Below are positions 1 through 7,969 of a stretch of 40,178 bases of DNA, one piece after another. The first letter of the stretch is position 1; each line of letters begins with the position of its first letter. Location of the stretch: NCBI GenBank assembly GCA_030730585.1, contig JANQUV010000019.1:2604-42781 (forward strand). The letters are read 5' to 3'. The notes under the pieces were generated by a model that was not told the origin of the DNA, did no database searches, and saw only the letters and a program-made list of their open reading frames with translations. Position numbers and translations under genes: made by a program. Origin of the DNA: Haliea sp. (GTDB lineage Bacteria > Pseudomonadota > Gammaproteobacteria > Pseudomonadales > Halieaceae).

Positions 1-55
1 CCGCCCAGCGGATTGCCGCCCAGCGGATTGCCGCCCAGCGGATTGCCGCCCAGCG
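1..55. repeat. 15-bp tandem repeat inside the acyl-CoA dehydrogenase gene
   Basis: Three perfect copies of CCGCCCAGCGGATTG and a 10-base partial copy lie at the very edge of the window. The true copy number is therefore unknown. On the minus strand each unit encodes Asn-Pro-Leu-Gly-Gly, so gain or loss of copies keeps the frame. The position falls between two helices of the C-terminal acyl-CoA dehydrogenase domain, where related proteins have a short loop. Confidence 0.9.
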
Positions 56-974
56 CTTCGTCAGCCACGCAGGCGGCGTAGTAGGCGGCTGAGCGTGCCG
101 CTTCCACTTTCAACATCATATCCGCCGCTTTGTGCTTGATGGCCTGATACGAGGCGATGGTGCGGCCAAACTGCACCCGCTCCATGGTGTAGGCCACCGA
201 GCTGTCCAAGGCCTGCTGTGCGACACCCACCTGCTCTGCCGCCAAAGCAACGGTCGCCAGGTCGAGCGTTTTTGCCAAGGCGGGCCACGCGCTACCCTGT
301 GCACCCATCAGCGCATCGGTGCCGACGCGCACGTCGTTCAAATCAATCCGGGCCTGTCGGCGAGTTTGATCCATCGTGGGCAGCCATTGCCGGCTGACCC
401 CTTCGGTGCTGGCAGGCAGCACAAACAGGCTGATGCCCTGCGCGCCTGAGGTACCGGGTGCGCGAGCTGCCAACACCAGAATATCGGCAGTGTGCCCATC
501 CAGCACATAACGGTATTCGCCATTCAACAGGAATCCATCACCGTCTGCGCTGCAGGTCGCTTGCACCGCTTGGGCATCCGCACGGCTGCCCGGCGCCATA
601 AACGCCAGGGTGGCCGTTTTACCCGCAGCAATTTCGCCCAGGTAATGGCTTTTCTGCGCATCGCTTCCGGCGACCAGCAAAGCATTCACCGCAAACCCCA
701 CGGTGGACAGAAAAGGGGCGCATAACAGGGTGCGGCCCATTTGCTCTTGCATGGCCGCCAGCTCGACAAAACCCAGGCCCAAACCGCCATAGGCTTCGGG
801 AATATGCAGCGCAGGCCACATCATCTCTTCGCTGATTTGCTGCCACAGCGCCTCGCTATAACCGCGTTCCGTGGCCATAGCTTCACGCACCGCCGCGGAG
901 GTCGACACTTCGGCCAAAAAGGCCTCCGCGGTGTCGCGGATCATTTGTTGCTCTTCGGTAAAACGAAATTCCAT
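1..974 (-). CDS. Acyl-CoA dehydrogenase (FadE type), partial at C-terminus
   Basis: The N-terminal 324 residues are visible and the gene runs off the left edge. The start ATG (974) follows a GAGG ribosome site that overlaps the stop of the dehydrogenase gene upstream, 10 nt away. The protein opens MEFRFTEEQQMIRDTAEAF, the usual N-terminal helix of the family. It continues with a mid-domain and the C-terminal helical signature YTMERVQFGRTIASYQAIKH, which binds FAD in the dimer. It is the short form found in heteromeric steroid dehydrogenases (FadE31/32/33 or FadE28/29 relatives). As the last visible gene of a HIP-type operon it probably oxidises a CoA thioester late in ring C/D breakdown. The exact substrate cannot be read from sequence. 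Near the edge, after YYAACVADEALGG, the coding sequence enters a 15-bp tandem repeat that encodes NPLGG units in frame. Confidence 0.85.
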   Translation of the reverse strand, partial: MEFRFTEEQQMIRDTAEAFLAEVSTSAAVREAMATERGYSEALWQQISEEMMWPALHIPEAYGGLGLGFVELAAMQEQMGRTLLCAPFLSTVGFAVNALLVAGSDAQKSHYLGEIAAGKTATLAFMAPGSRADAQAVQATCSADGDGFLLNGEYRYVLDGHTADILVLAARAPGTSGAQGISLFVLPASTEGVSRQWLPTMDQTRRQARIDLNDVRVGTDALMGAQGSAWPALAKTLDLATVALAAEQVGVAQQALDSSVAYTMERVQFGRTIASYQAIKHKAADMMLKVEAARSAAYYAACVADEALGGNPLGGNPLGGNPLG

Positions 975-984
975 GCGACCTGCC

Positions 985-1872
985 TCAGGTGCCGTAAACT
1001 TTTTGCGCCGGCACTTCACGCGCCAGCAACTGCTGTACTGCGCCAGCCACTTCTGCCGGCTCCCAGCGTGCGTTTTTGTCTACCGGTTCGGTTGTGCGCC
1101 AGCCATCAGCGATGGAAATGCGCCCGCCCTCAGCTTCGAATACGCGGCCCGTAACGGCAGCCGATTCAGCGGAGACAAGGTAGGCGAACAGGGATGACAC
1201 GTTTTCCGGCGCCCAGTAATCAAAGCTGCCATCTGCAGGCTTCGCCATGCGCTGTGCCATTTCTTCCACCGCAGTGGTCATGCCGGTGCGCGCAGCGGGC
1301 GCAACGGCGTTGGCGGTGACGCCATAACGCGCCAATTCAGCCGCCTGATTCAAGGTGAGCGCGGCAATGCCGGCTTTGGCCGCGGCGTAGTTGGACTGGC
1401 CGATAGAGCCTTGCAGGCCAGCGCCGGACGTGGTGTTAATGATGCGCGCATCCACCGCCTGACCTTCCTTCGACTGGCCGCGCCAGTAATGTACCGCGTG
1501 CGAACTGATGCAGAAGTGGCCTTTCAAATGCACAGCCATGATGGTGTCCCACTCCGCCTCGGTCATCGACGCGAACATTCGGTCACGGTTAACCCCGGCG
1601 TTGTTGATCACTGCATGCAAGCCACCAAAGGCTTCAATCGCCTGCTTTACCGCATTCAGGCTGTCGTCGTAGTGGGTAATATCCGACGTATTCACCACGG
1701 CTTCGCCGCCGGCTGCCAGAATATCGTCGACCACGGCCTGCGCCGCCGCGGCGTTGATGTCGTTCACCACAACCTTGGCACCTTCAGCCGCCAGCACACG
1801 CGCATGGGCTGCGCCCAATCCTCCGCCAGCACCGGTAATAATGACCACGCGCCCTTCACAAATTTTGCTCAT
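985..1872 (-). CDS. Short-chain dehydrogenase of the Rv3548c type (HIP operon)
   Basis: A 295-residue NAD(P)-dependent oxidoreductase. It has the Rossmann motif TGAGGGLG (13-20), NNAG (90-93) and the catalytic Ser149, Tyr162 and Lys166 (YAAAK). Tracts such as SGAGLQGSIGQSNYAAAKAG and a C-terminus ending KVYGT resemble, from memory, Mycobacterium tuberculosis Rv3548c of the KstR2 regulon. They also resemble the 3-hydroxyacyl-CoA dehydrogenase domain of multifunctional beta-oxidation enzymes. A role as hydroxyacyl-CoA dehydrogenase in ring C/D degradation is inferred. It does not resemble IpdF (Rv3559c). The ATG at 1872 was chosen over longer starts because GAGGC lies just upstream and the thiolase stop is only one base away. 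A longer start would overlap the thiolase by more than 90 bases. Confidence 0.88.
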   Translation of the reverse strand: MSKICEGRVVIITGAGGGLGAAHARVLAAEGAKVVVNDINAAAAQAVVDDILAAGGEAVVNTSDITHYDDSLNAVKQAIEAFGGLHAVINNAGVNRDRMFASMTEAEWDTIMAVHLKGHFCISSHAVHYWRGQSKEGQAVDARIINTTSGAGLQGSIGQSNYAAAKAGIAALTLNQAAELARYGVTANAVAPAARTGMTTAVEEMAQRMAKPADGSFDYWAPENVSSLFAYLVSAESAAVTGRVFEAEGGRISIADGWRTTEPVDKNARWEPAEVAGAVQQLLAREVPAQKVYGT

Positions 1873-1873
1873 A

Positions 1874-3022
1874 TCACAGCCTCTCAATAATCGTGACGTT
1901 GGCTTGGCCACCGCCTTCACACATGGTCTGCAGGCCGTAACGGCCGCCCGTGCGCTCCAGTTCATGCAACAAGGTGGTCATCAGCTTGGTGCCGGTAGCC
2001 CCAAGCGGGTGACCCAGGGCGATGGCACCGCCGTTAACATTGGTTTTTGCGGGGTCAAAGCCCGTGTCTTTCAGCCAGGCCATGGCCACCGACGCGAAAG
2101 CCTCATTGATTTCCACCAGGTCAATATCCGCCAGGCTCATACCAGAGCGCTTCAGCGCATATTCGGTGGCCGGAATAGGCGCGGTGAGCATCCAGATGGG
2201 GTCTGCGGCGCGCACGCTCATGTGCGCGATGCGCGCCCGCGGGGTCAGGTTATAGCGCTTGAGCGCCGCCTCGGACACGATCAGCATGGCTGAAGAGGCA
2301 TCGCAGGTTTGGCTGGAAACCGCCGCGGTGATGGTGCCACCTTCCTGCAAGGGCTGTAATTCAGCCATTTTCTCCATCGTTGTTTGACGCGGCGTCTCAT
2401 CCATTTCCACGCCAGCAAAAGGCGCTATTTCACGTGTGAAGCGGCCTTCACTGATCGCCTGCAAGGCCCGCGTGTGTGACTGCAAGGCAAAGGCTTCCAT
2501 ATCGCTGCGGCTGAAGCCCCACTTGTCGGCAATCATCTGCGCCGAATTGAACTGCGACACCGGTACCTTGCCATAGCGAGCCACCCAGCCTTCACTGCCC
2601 GAGAAGGGGTCGCTGAAGCCCAACGGTTCAGCGCACAACATGGCCGACGAGATGGGAATTTGCGTCATGGTTTGCACGCCACCGGCAATCACCACATCGT
2701 TCACACCCGCCATGATGGCCTGCGCCGCAAAGTGCACAGCCTGCTGCGAGGAACCGCACTGGCGGTCGATAGTGGTGCCAGGCACCGCCTCGTCCAAACC
2801 AGCCGCCAGCCAACAGGTACGGGCAATGTCGCCCGCCAGTGGGCCGATGGTATCGACACAGCCAAACATCACATCATCGTAATCGGCATCGGGAATGCCA
2901 TTGCGCTCTACCAGCGTTTTGAGCACATGGGCGCCCAGGTCCGCGCCGTGTACGGCAGCCAAACCGCCCTTGCGACGCCCCGTGGGGCTGCGTACTGCAT
3001 CAACAATATAGGCATCAGCCAT
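1874..3022 (-). CDS. Acetyl-CoA acyltransferase (thiolase), FadA6-like
   Basis: A 382-residue thiolase that cleaves 3-ketoacyl-CoA with CoASH. The nucleophilic Cys89 lies in DRQCGSSQ, His338 in ALGHPLGATG and the second catalytic Cys368 in MCEGGGQAN, so the active site is complete. In actinobacteria the matching HIP-cluster thiolase is FadA6, which acts in the breakdown of the ring-opened steroid remnant. The same role is inferred from the neighbours. A TTG two codons upstream (3028) is possible, but AAGGA lies 9 bases before the ATG at 3022 and only 3 before the TTG, so the ATG is preferred. It sits 21 nt after an acyl-CoA dehydrogenase gene and 1 nt before the dehydrogenase gene, inside the same operon. 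Confidence 0.92.
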   Translation of the reverse strand: MADAYIVDAVRSPTGRRKGGLAAVHGADLGAHVLKTLVERNGIPDADYDDVMFGCVDTIGPLAGDIARTCWLAAGLDEAVPGTTIDRQCGSSQQAVHFAAQAIMAGVNDVVIAGGVQTMTQIPISSAMLCAEPLGFSDPFSGSEGWVARYGKVPVSQFNSAQMIADKWGFSRSDMEAFALQSHTRALQAISEGRFTREIAPFAGVEMDETPRQTTMEKMAELQPLQEGGTITAAVSSQTCDASSAMLIVSEAALKRYNLTPRARIAHMSVRAADPIWMLTAPIPATEYALKRSGMSLADIDLVEINEAFASVAMAWLKDTGFDPAKTNVNGGAIALGHPLGATGTKLMTTLLHELERTGGRYGLQTMCEGGGQANVTIIERL

Positions 3023-3043
3023 CGTCAAGTATCCTTGTCTGGT

Positions 3044-4090
3044 TCACTGGAACGTGGCGCCGGCACCGAGTGCCGCGCCATCTGCAAATATGGCCGTGGC
3101 CACCTGCTGTTTGTGCCAACCCGCATCGCCCCAGGTATTCGCAAGGGCCCAGGCTTTTTTCATAAAGATGTGGAGGTCTACCTCCCAGGTGTAGCCCATG
3201 GCGCCGTGCACCTGAATGCTGTTTTTCGCCGCAAGATTAGCCGCCTCACACGCCATCAGCTTGGCCTGCGCCACCGCGAGGCTGGCGCCGGCAGCATTCT
3301 CAGCGACCTCAAAGGCAGCGCGATGCACCGGCGCCTTGGCGTACTCAAGGCGCACTGCCACGTTGGCCATGTGGTGCTTAACCGCCTGAAATGAACCGAT
3401 CGGTTTACCAAACTGCTTGCGCTCAGCGGTGTACTGTACCGATAAATCGATCATGCGCTGCGCCAACCCCAGGGCCTGCGCCGCACAGCCCAAGGCACCT
3501 CGGTTCAGGCTTGCAGCACGCAGCCCAGCGGCCGCAGCGCCCGTTGCCACAGGGGTGGCACCAGCCTGCACAGTCACAGTGAACAGACGCCGGCCCGGGT
3601 CCACACTCTCGCTGTGCTCGCAGCTGAATTGGCCCTGCGTTAGCGCGAACCATTCTCCACCGCGCTCAAGCAACAACAGGTCCGCGACGTGGGCGTCTTC
3701 CGCCAGCAAATTCTGCTCCAGCGCCACAATCACGCGGGCTTCCCCCGATGCCGCCAGCGGCAGCCAGTGCGCCGCCAGTTCACCGCCCAGGTCCTGCAGT
3801 AAGGGCACCGCCACTAACGCATGGTTCACCAGCGGTTCGGGCAGCGCGACGTAGCCGCACTCCTGCGCAAGCAACACGAAGTCCACCGCGTCCATGCCCA
3901 GGCCACCGTGCTCCTCAGGCACTGTGAGCCCGGTCAAGCCCATCTCTGCCAGCTGCTGCCACAGCGCAGGGTCGCGGCCGGTGTCGGTGTCCCACCCGGC
4001 GCGCAGGCGCTCGGGAGTAATTTCATTGACCAGAAAGCCGCGGACGGAATCCTGAAACAGCAACTGATCTTCGCTGAATGTAAAATCCAT
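3044..4090 (-). CDS. Acyl-CoA dehydrogenase, FadE31/32/33-like
   Basis: A 348-residue flavoprotein dehydrogenase. The N-terminal helices start MDFTFSEDQLLFQDSVRGF and the loop PEEHGGLGMDAVDFVLLAQE is typical. The mid-domain is short, and the C-terminal helical bundle holds YTAERKQFGKPIGSFQAVKH and VHGAMGYTWEVDLH. The length and shortened middle fit the subunits of heterotetrameric FadE pairs found in steroid clusters rather than housekeeping fatty-acid enzymes. The partner may be the partial FadE at the window edge or the larger FadE directly upstream, whose stop is only 2 nt away. It probably introduces a double bond into a CoA-linked ring C/D remnant. The substrate is inferred from context only. 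Confidence 0.88.
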   Translation of the reverse strand: MDFTFSEDQLLFQDSVRGFLVNEITPERLRAGWDTDTGRDPALWQQLAEMGLTGLTVPEEHGGLGMDAVDFVLLAQECGYVALPEPLVNHALVAVPLLQDLGGELAAHWLPLAASGEARVIVALEQNLLAEDAHVADLLLLERGGEWFALTQGQFSCEHSESVDPGRRLFTVTVQAGATPVATGAAAAGLRAASLNRGALGCAAQALGLAQRMIDLSVQYTAERKQFGKPIGSFQAVKHHMANVAVRLEYAKAPVHRAAFEVAENAAGASLAVAQAKLMACEAANLAAKNSIQVHGAMGYTWEVDLHIFMKKAWALANTWGDAGWHKQQVATAIFADGAALGAGATFQ

Positions 4091-4092
4091 GG

Positions 4093-5256
4093 TTACCTCG
4101 GCATGCCCAGCATGCGTTCTGCAATAATATTGCGTTGAATCTCATTGGTGCCGGCGTAGATCGGCCCAGACTGTGAGAACAACCAGCCGTCAAGCCAGCT
4201 GCCCACGCCCTTCGCAGCCGGCGCGTGCGGCAACAACTCCGCGCGCGCGCCCAGAATGCTCATGGCCGTGGCGTGCATATTCTGGTCCAGCTCCGACCAG
4301 AAAATTTTATTGGTGGAAGACTCGGCGCCAATCTTGCCGCCCTGGCTCAGGCGGCAGGCCGTTTGATACGTGCTGAGACAGTAACTTTCGGCGTCCAGAT
4401 AGGCTCGGATCACCGCCTCGCGGATGTGCGGATCCTGGCTGGCAGTCGCCTCATTTTCGCGGTACAGCTCCACCAAACGACGCGCAGTTTCCTGGAAGCG
4501 TGCCGGCGAGCGCAGCATCAACCCGCGCTCAAACCCGGCGGTGGCCATTGCCACAGCCCAACCGGCACCGTCATCTCCCAACCGGTTGCTCACATCCACT
4601 TCCACGTTGTCGAAGAAGATTTCTGCAAACCCGGGCAGGCCATCAAGCTGCGGAATAGGCCGCACCGTAATGCCAGGCGTGTTCAGGGGTACCAGGATAA
4701 AGGTCAGCCCACGATGGCGTTCGGAACCGGGGTCGGTACGGAACATGCCGAACAGCCAGTCCGCCCATACGGCCCGGGTAGACCAGGTCTTCTGGCCATT
4801 AATAATGTACTTGTCGCCCTGCAGATGCGCGGTGGAGCGAATGGCTGCCATGTCGGAACCGGCACCCGGCTCCGACCAACCCTGCGCCCACACATCGCGC
4901 CCTTCCGCCATCGCAGGCAAAAAGCGCGCCTTCTGCTCCTCGGTGCCGTACTCCATGAGGGTTGGACCCAGCAGGAAAATGCCGTTTTGATTCACCCGCA
5001 GAGGCGCTCGTGCGCGATAATACTCTTCCTCAAAGATCAGCCATTCGATGAGATCGCAGCCGCGACCGCCTAGGGCCTCCGGCCAGGTCACCATCCCCCA
5101 GCGCCCATGATTGAGAACGGCCTCCCATTCGCGGTGCTGCTGAAAACCCTCTTCGGTATCAAACGTCTTCAGAGGCTCGGCCGGTGCGTTAGCCGCCAAC
5201 CATTCGCGGATTTCCTGACGAAAAGCCTGCTGCTGTTCAGTAAATGCCAATTGCAT
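4093..5256 (-). CDS. Acyl-CoA dehydrogenase, FadE30-like
   Basis: A full-length 387-residue acyl-CoA dehydrogenase. It has the beta-domain FAD/substrate motif WAQGWSEPGAGSDMAAIRS and the following NGQKTWSTRAVWADW. The C-terminal signature IYAGTNEIQRNIIAERMLG is also present. The length and this C-terminus are like FadE30 of actinobacterial HIP clusters, where it dehydrogenates the propionate side chain or ring remnant attached to CoA. The gene lies between an EchA20-like hydratase (15 nt) and a second FadE (2 nt), which matches that pathway. The general class is certain. The FadE30 assignment rests on recalled similarity and gene context. Confidence 0.9.
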   Translation of the reverse strand: MQLAFTEQQQAFRQEIREWLAANAPAEPLKTFDTEEGFQQHREWEAVLNHGRWGMVTWPEALGGRGCDLIEWLIFEEEYYRARAPLRVNQNGIFLLGPTLMEYGTEEQKARFLPAMAEGRDVWAQGWSEPGAGSDMAAIRSTAHLQGDKYIINGQKTWSTRAVWADWLFGMFRTDPGSERHRGLTFILVPLNTPGITVRPIPQLDGLPGFAEIFFDNVEVDVSNRLGDDGAGWAVAMATAGFERGLMLRSPARFQETARRLVELYRENEATASQDPHIREAVIRAYLDAESYCLSTYQTACRLSQGGKIGAESSTNKIFWSELDQNMHATAMSILGARAELLPHAPAAKGVGSWLDGWLFSQSGPIYAGTNEIQRNIIAERMLGMPR

Positions 5257-5271
5257 GTGTCAGTCCTGCGT

Positions 5272-6024
5272 TCAAAATTTGGCGTCGCGCTTCTCAATGA
5301 AGGCGTCGCGGGATTCCTGAGAATCGCCTACGGTGTAGGCTTCCAGAGTAAAACCCTGCTCCCAGCGGTATTTGTCTTCCAGGTTGCCGTCCTCAATGCC
5401 GGTGAGAGCCTCCTTGGCCAGCTTCACCATAGCCGGCGACTTGCTCGCGATTTTTGCCGCGATCTCCCGCGCGGTCGGCAGCAACTCATCTTTCGGCACC
5501 ACTTTCTCGACGGCGCCCAAGCGATAAGCTTCCTGCGCATCAATGAACTCGCCTGTAAAGTACATGTACCGCACTTTTTGCACCGGGAACATGCGCTGCA
5601 GGTGGGCACCACCGCCCATCGCACCGCGGTCGATTTCGGGCACGCCGAAGCGCGCGCAATCGGATGCCACCAGCACATCGGCTGCACCCGCCATGCCTAT
5701 ACCGCCGCCCAACACAAAGCCGTGCAGAGCAATAACCACCGGCTTGGGGTTGCGGTGAATAGCGCGAAAGGTCTCGTAGTTACCTTTATTCACATCAACA
5801 ATGCGCGTGGAATCAGCCGCAAGCTCTTTGATATCAACACCGGCACAAAAGCCGCGACCATTGGCGGCAATCAGTATGACGCGCACGTCATCATTAGCGC
5901 CCAATGCGTCGAGTTCAGCGGCAATGGCAAACCAGCCAGCGGTGTCAAAGGCATTCACTGGGGGCTTATCCAACATCATTTCGGCGATGCCGTCATCGAT
6001 GGTGGTACGGAAAGGTTGGCTCAT
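5272..6024 (-). CDS. echA20: EchA20-like ring-D hydrolase (crotonase family)
   Basis: A 250-residue crotonase-fold protein. The oxyanion-hole segment GRGFCAGVDIKEL (about 56-68) and the second loop HGFVLGGGIGMAGAADVLVA are conserved. The motif DRGAMGGGAHLQRMFP is characteristic of the EchA20 (Rv3550) subgroup, not of housekeeping enoyl-CoA hydratases. In M. tuberculosis EchA20 hydrolyses a carbon-carbon bond to open ring D of the indenone-CoA intermediate (HIEC-CoA), giving COCHEA-CoA. The same reaction is inferred here because IpdA, IpdB and IpdC homologues lie directly upstream, with only 25 nt between the ipdC stop and this ATG. The alternative, an ordinary hydratase, is less likely in this setting. 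Confidence 0.88.
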   Translation of the reverse strand: MSQPFRTTIDDGIAEMMLDKPPVNAFDTAGWFAIAAELDALGANDDVRVILIAANGRGFCAGVDIKELAADSTRIVDVNKGNYETFRAIHRNPKPVVIALHGFVLGGGIGMAGAADVLVASDCARFGVPEIDRGAMGGGAHLQRMFPVQKVRYMYFTGEFIDAQEAYRLGAVEKVVPKDELLPTAREIAAKIASKSPAMVKLAKEALTGIEDGNLEDKYRWEQGFTLEAYTVGDSQESRDAFIEKRDAKF

Positions 6025-6049
6025 AGTAACGACCTGTCTGTGCGATTAA

Positions 6050-7138
6050 TTAGGCGGGGCTGGAGACACGAGAGGCCAGCGCCTGCAAGCGCTGCTCCGC
6101 CTCGTCAACAATGGATTGAATCAGCTCTTCGCAGCTCAGCAAGGTGTCGATAACACCCGCCACCTGGCCACTGGGCAGTACACCGCGCGTGGGCTCGCCG
6201 TCGACCATCGCCTTTTGGATAATCATCGGTGCATTGGCCGACATAATCGCCTGCGCGGCGGTCATGTCGTCACTGCGGCTCATCGCCACCGCCGATTTCA
6301 GCAGGCCCACCACACTGGCGCCGGTATATTTACGAAACGCGAGGCCATTGCGCATAGCGATAAACAATTTTCGCAAGGCCGAAGCTCGCTCCATATCCGC
6401 CAGCAACTCGTTCATGATCATGCGCTGGGGCATGCCGTCCATCGCCCGCGATACGATGATATTGGCGGGGTCTTTACAATCCAGATAACACTGTTTGGTG
6501 GCCTCGGGAACCGGCGACTCCAGTGTCAACAGGAAGCGCGTGCCCATGGCAACGCCGTCTGCGCCCCAGGCCAATGCCGCGACCAGCCCACGCCCATCCT
6601 TGAAGCCACCCGCGGCCACCACGGGCACCTGGCCACCCACCGCGTCAACGACCTGCGGAATCAGCAAAGTAGTGGGTACCGCGCCGGTGTGGCCACCACC
6701 TTCGCCGCCCTGCACGGTCACTGCATCCGCGCCCAGCTGCACGGCCTTAATGGCGTGTTTGGGCAAGCCCACGGTGGGCATGCAGATGACCCCTGCATCT
6801 TTCAATTTGCGGATCATCTCCGGGCCCGGAGAGCGCGAGTAGCTCACCGCCCGAACACCGTGACGAATCACCATGTCAATGATGTCTGCGGCGTTAGGCT
6901 GATACATGTGGAAGTTGACCCCGAACGGGCGGTCGGTGAGCGCCTTGACTTGCAGAATGTCGCGCTCCATTTCCTCAGGCGGAATAGTTGCGCCCGCGAG
7001 GAAGCCGAAGCCCCCCGCGTTACAGCTACCCGCTACCAGGCGTGGATCTGCCACCCAGCCCATGGCCGTTTGCACAATGGGGTAGCGGCAGCCCAGCAGT
7101 TCCGTCAGTCGTGTCGTCAGCATAGTGGTGCCCAGCAT
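6050..7138 (-). CDS. ipdC: IpdC-like flavin oxidoreductase (nitronate monooxygenase fold)
   Basis: A 362-residue TIM-barrel FMN protein of the 2-nitropropane dioxygenase/nitronate monooxygenase superfamily. It shows QTAMGWVADPRLVAGSCNAGG near the N-terminus, the FMN-phosphate and His motif QGGEGGGHTG (143-152) and AAGGFKDGRG (175-184). A general annotator would call it nitronate monooxygenase. Its place between ipdAB and echA20 instead points to IpdC, which acts on the ring-C ketone/hydroxyl CoA ester before ring-D hydrolysis. Two starts are possible: ATG 7138, with AGG upstream overlapping the ipdB stop, or ATG 7123. The second begins MLTTRLTELLG, where family similarity starts. The two lie in a short near-duplication (CACTATGCTG-like), so the N-terminal five residues are uncertain. 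Confidence 0.88.
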   Translation of the reverse strand: MLGTTMLTTRLTELLGCRYPIVQTAMGWVADPRLVAGSCNAGGFGFLAGATIPPEEMERDILQVKALTDRPFGVNFHMYQPNAADIIDMVIRHGVRAVSYSRSPGPEMIRKLKDAGVICMPTVGLPKHAIKAVQLGADAVTVQGGEGGGHTGAVPTTLLIPQVVDAVGGQVPVVAAGGFKDGRGLVAALAWGADGVAMGTRFLLTLESPVPEATKQCYLDCKDPANIIVSRAMDGMPQRMIMNELLADMERASALRKLFIAMRNGLAFRKYTGASVVGLLKSAVAMSRSDDMTAAQAIMSANAPMIIQKAMVDGEPTRGVLPSGQVAGVIDTLLSCEELIQSIVDEAEQRLQALASRVSSPA

Positions 7139-7147
7139 AGTAGTGCC

Positions 7148-7951
7148 TCAGGCCCGGATACCGGGCGGATTGTCGGCGATTTGCGCGGCGCGCTGATTGT
7201 GTGGGTCCAGCGCCGCAATGATGGCCAGTTGCTCAACGGTGGGGGCCGGGGTGGTTGGGACCGAAGCCGGCACCACCACCGGGTACGCGGTGTTTTCCTG
7301 CACCTCGTCAACGGTGACGCCCGGGTGCAAGGAGAGCAGGCGAATTTGATGATCCGGGCCGCCAAAATCCATCACGCACAAGTTGGTAATCACCCGGCGA
7401 ATATCCACATCATCCAGCGCCCGCCCGCGTGGTACCCGAGCCGGGTTATAACCGATTGAGGACACAAAATCACACTCGCCATCCATGAAGATGCGCGTGT
7501 TATGGCCGGGGACGAAGAAACTGTTGGCGTGGCAAATAGAGTTACCGGGGAAGCCGCGTGCGCCGAGCATCATCACTTTCGGCTGCTGGTAAGTGCCGCC
7601 AAGCGCCGAGGTGTTGGTCTGGCCAAACCGATCGATTTGGGTGGGGCCAAGCATCGCGTGGCGCTTACCGCTCCAGACGTTGTCAAAGATGCGTGAAAAG
7701 CCCATCCAGCTCTCGTTCGCTTGCTGAAAATCAGCCGGGCGCTTGCCCAACGGGTTGGGCTCGCTGAGCATGAAAGACTCTGAGTCCGTCATCATCAGGT
7801 CGGGGTTGAACGTTTTCATCGCCAGGCTGGCAGCCAGCCGGGGGATAACGCCGATGCCGGTGGCCAGCACCTCACCGTCGTGCCGGAAAGCCTCAGCGGC
7901 GGCAACGATGCACAGTTCCGCAAGGGTGTAGTCGGTTGCTACAGTAGACAT
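7148..7951 (-). CDS. ipdB: IpdB-like CoA-transferase-fold ring-C hydrolase, beta subunit
   Basis: A 267-residue class I CoA-transferase-fold beta subunit (MSTVATDYTLAELCIVAAAE start, GARGFPGNSICHANSFFVPG in the middle, GRALDDVDIRRVITNLCVMD later). In actinobacteria and Comamonas the IpdAB complex does not transfer CoA. It hydrolyses the last steroid ring (ring C) of COCHEA-CoA by a retro-Claisen-like reaction. The start ATG has a GGAG site 8 bases upstream. It lies 18 nt after the ipdA homologue and 9 nt before the ipdC homologue, the fixed order expected of co-assembled subunits. A plain CoA-transferase is the alternative but does not fit the neighbours as well. Confidence 0.9.
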   Translation of the reverse strand: MSTVATDYTLAELCIVAAAEAFRHDGEVLATGIGVIPRLAASLAMKTFNPDLMMTDSESFMLSEPNPLGKRPADFQQANESWMGFSRIFDNVWSGKRHAMLGPTQIDRFGQTNTSALGGTYQQPKVMMLGARGFPGNSICHANSFFVPGHNTRIFMDGECDFVSSIGYNPARVPRGRALDDVDIRRVITNLCVMDFGGPDHQIRLLSLHPGVTVDEVQENTAYPVVVPASVPTTPAPTVEQLAIIAALDPHNQRAAQIADNPPGIRA

Positions 7952-7969
7952 GCAATATTCTCCCGGGGC

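Noticed and set aside
1-55. Possible CRISPR or integron-like array
   Set aside because: The units are contiguous with no spacers and keep the reading frame of an enzyme, so it is a coding tandem repeat. The same applies to 23646-23697.
3020-3028. TTG start of the thiolase at 3028
   Set aside because: The ribosome site AAGGA is only 3 bases from it but 9 bases from the ATG at 3022.
6050-7138. Plain nitronate monooxygenase
   Set aside because: The fold is right, but position between ipdAB and echA20 homologues makes the IpdC role far more likely.
4225-7459. Long plus-strand open frames (4225-5073, 5107-6153, 6116-7459) opposite the steroid genes
   Set aside because: They lie antisense to strongly conserved enzymes and their translations are rich in Arg, His and Gln with no family motifs. 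This is typical of shadow frames in GC-rich DNA.
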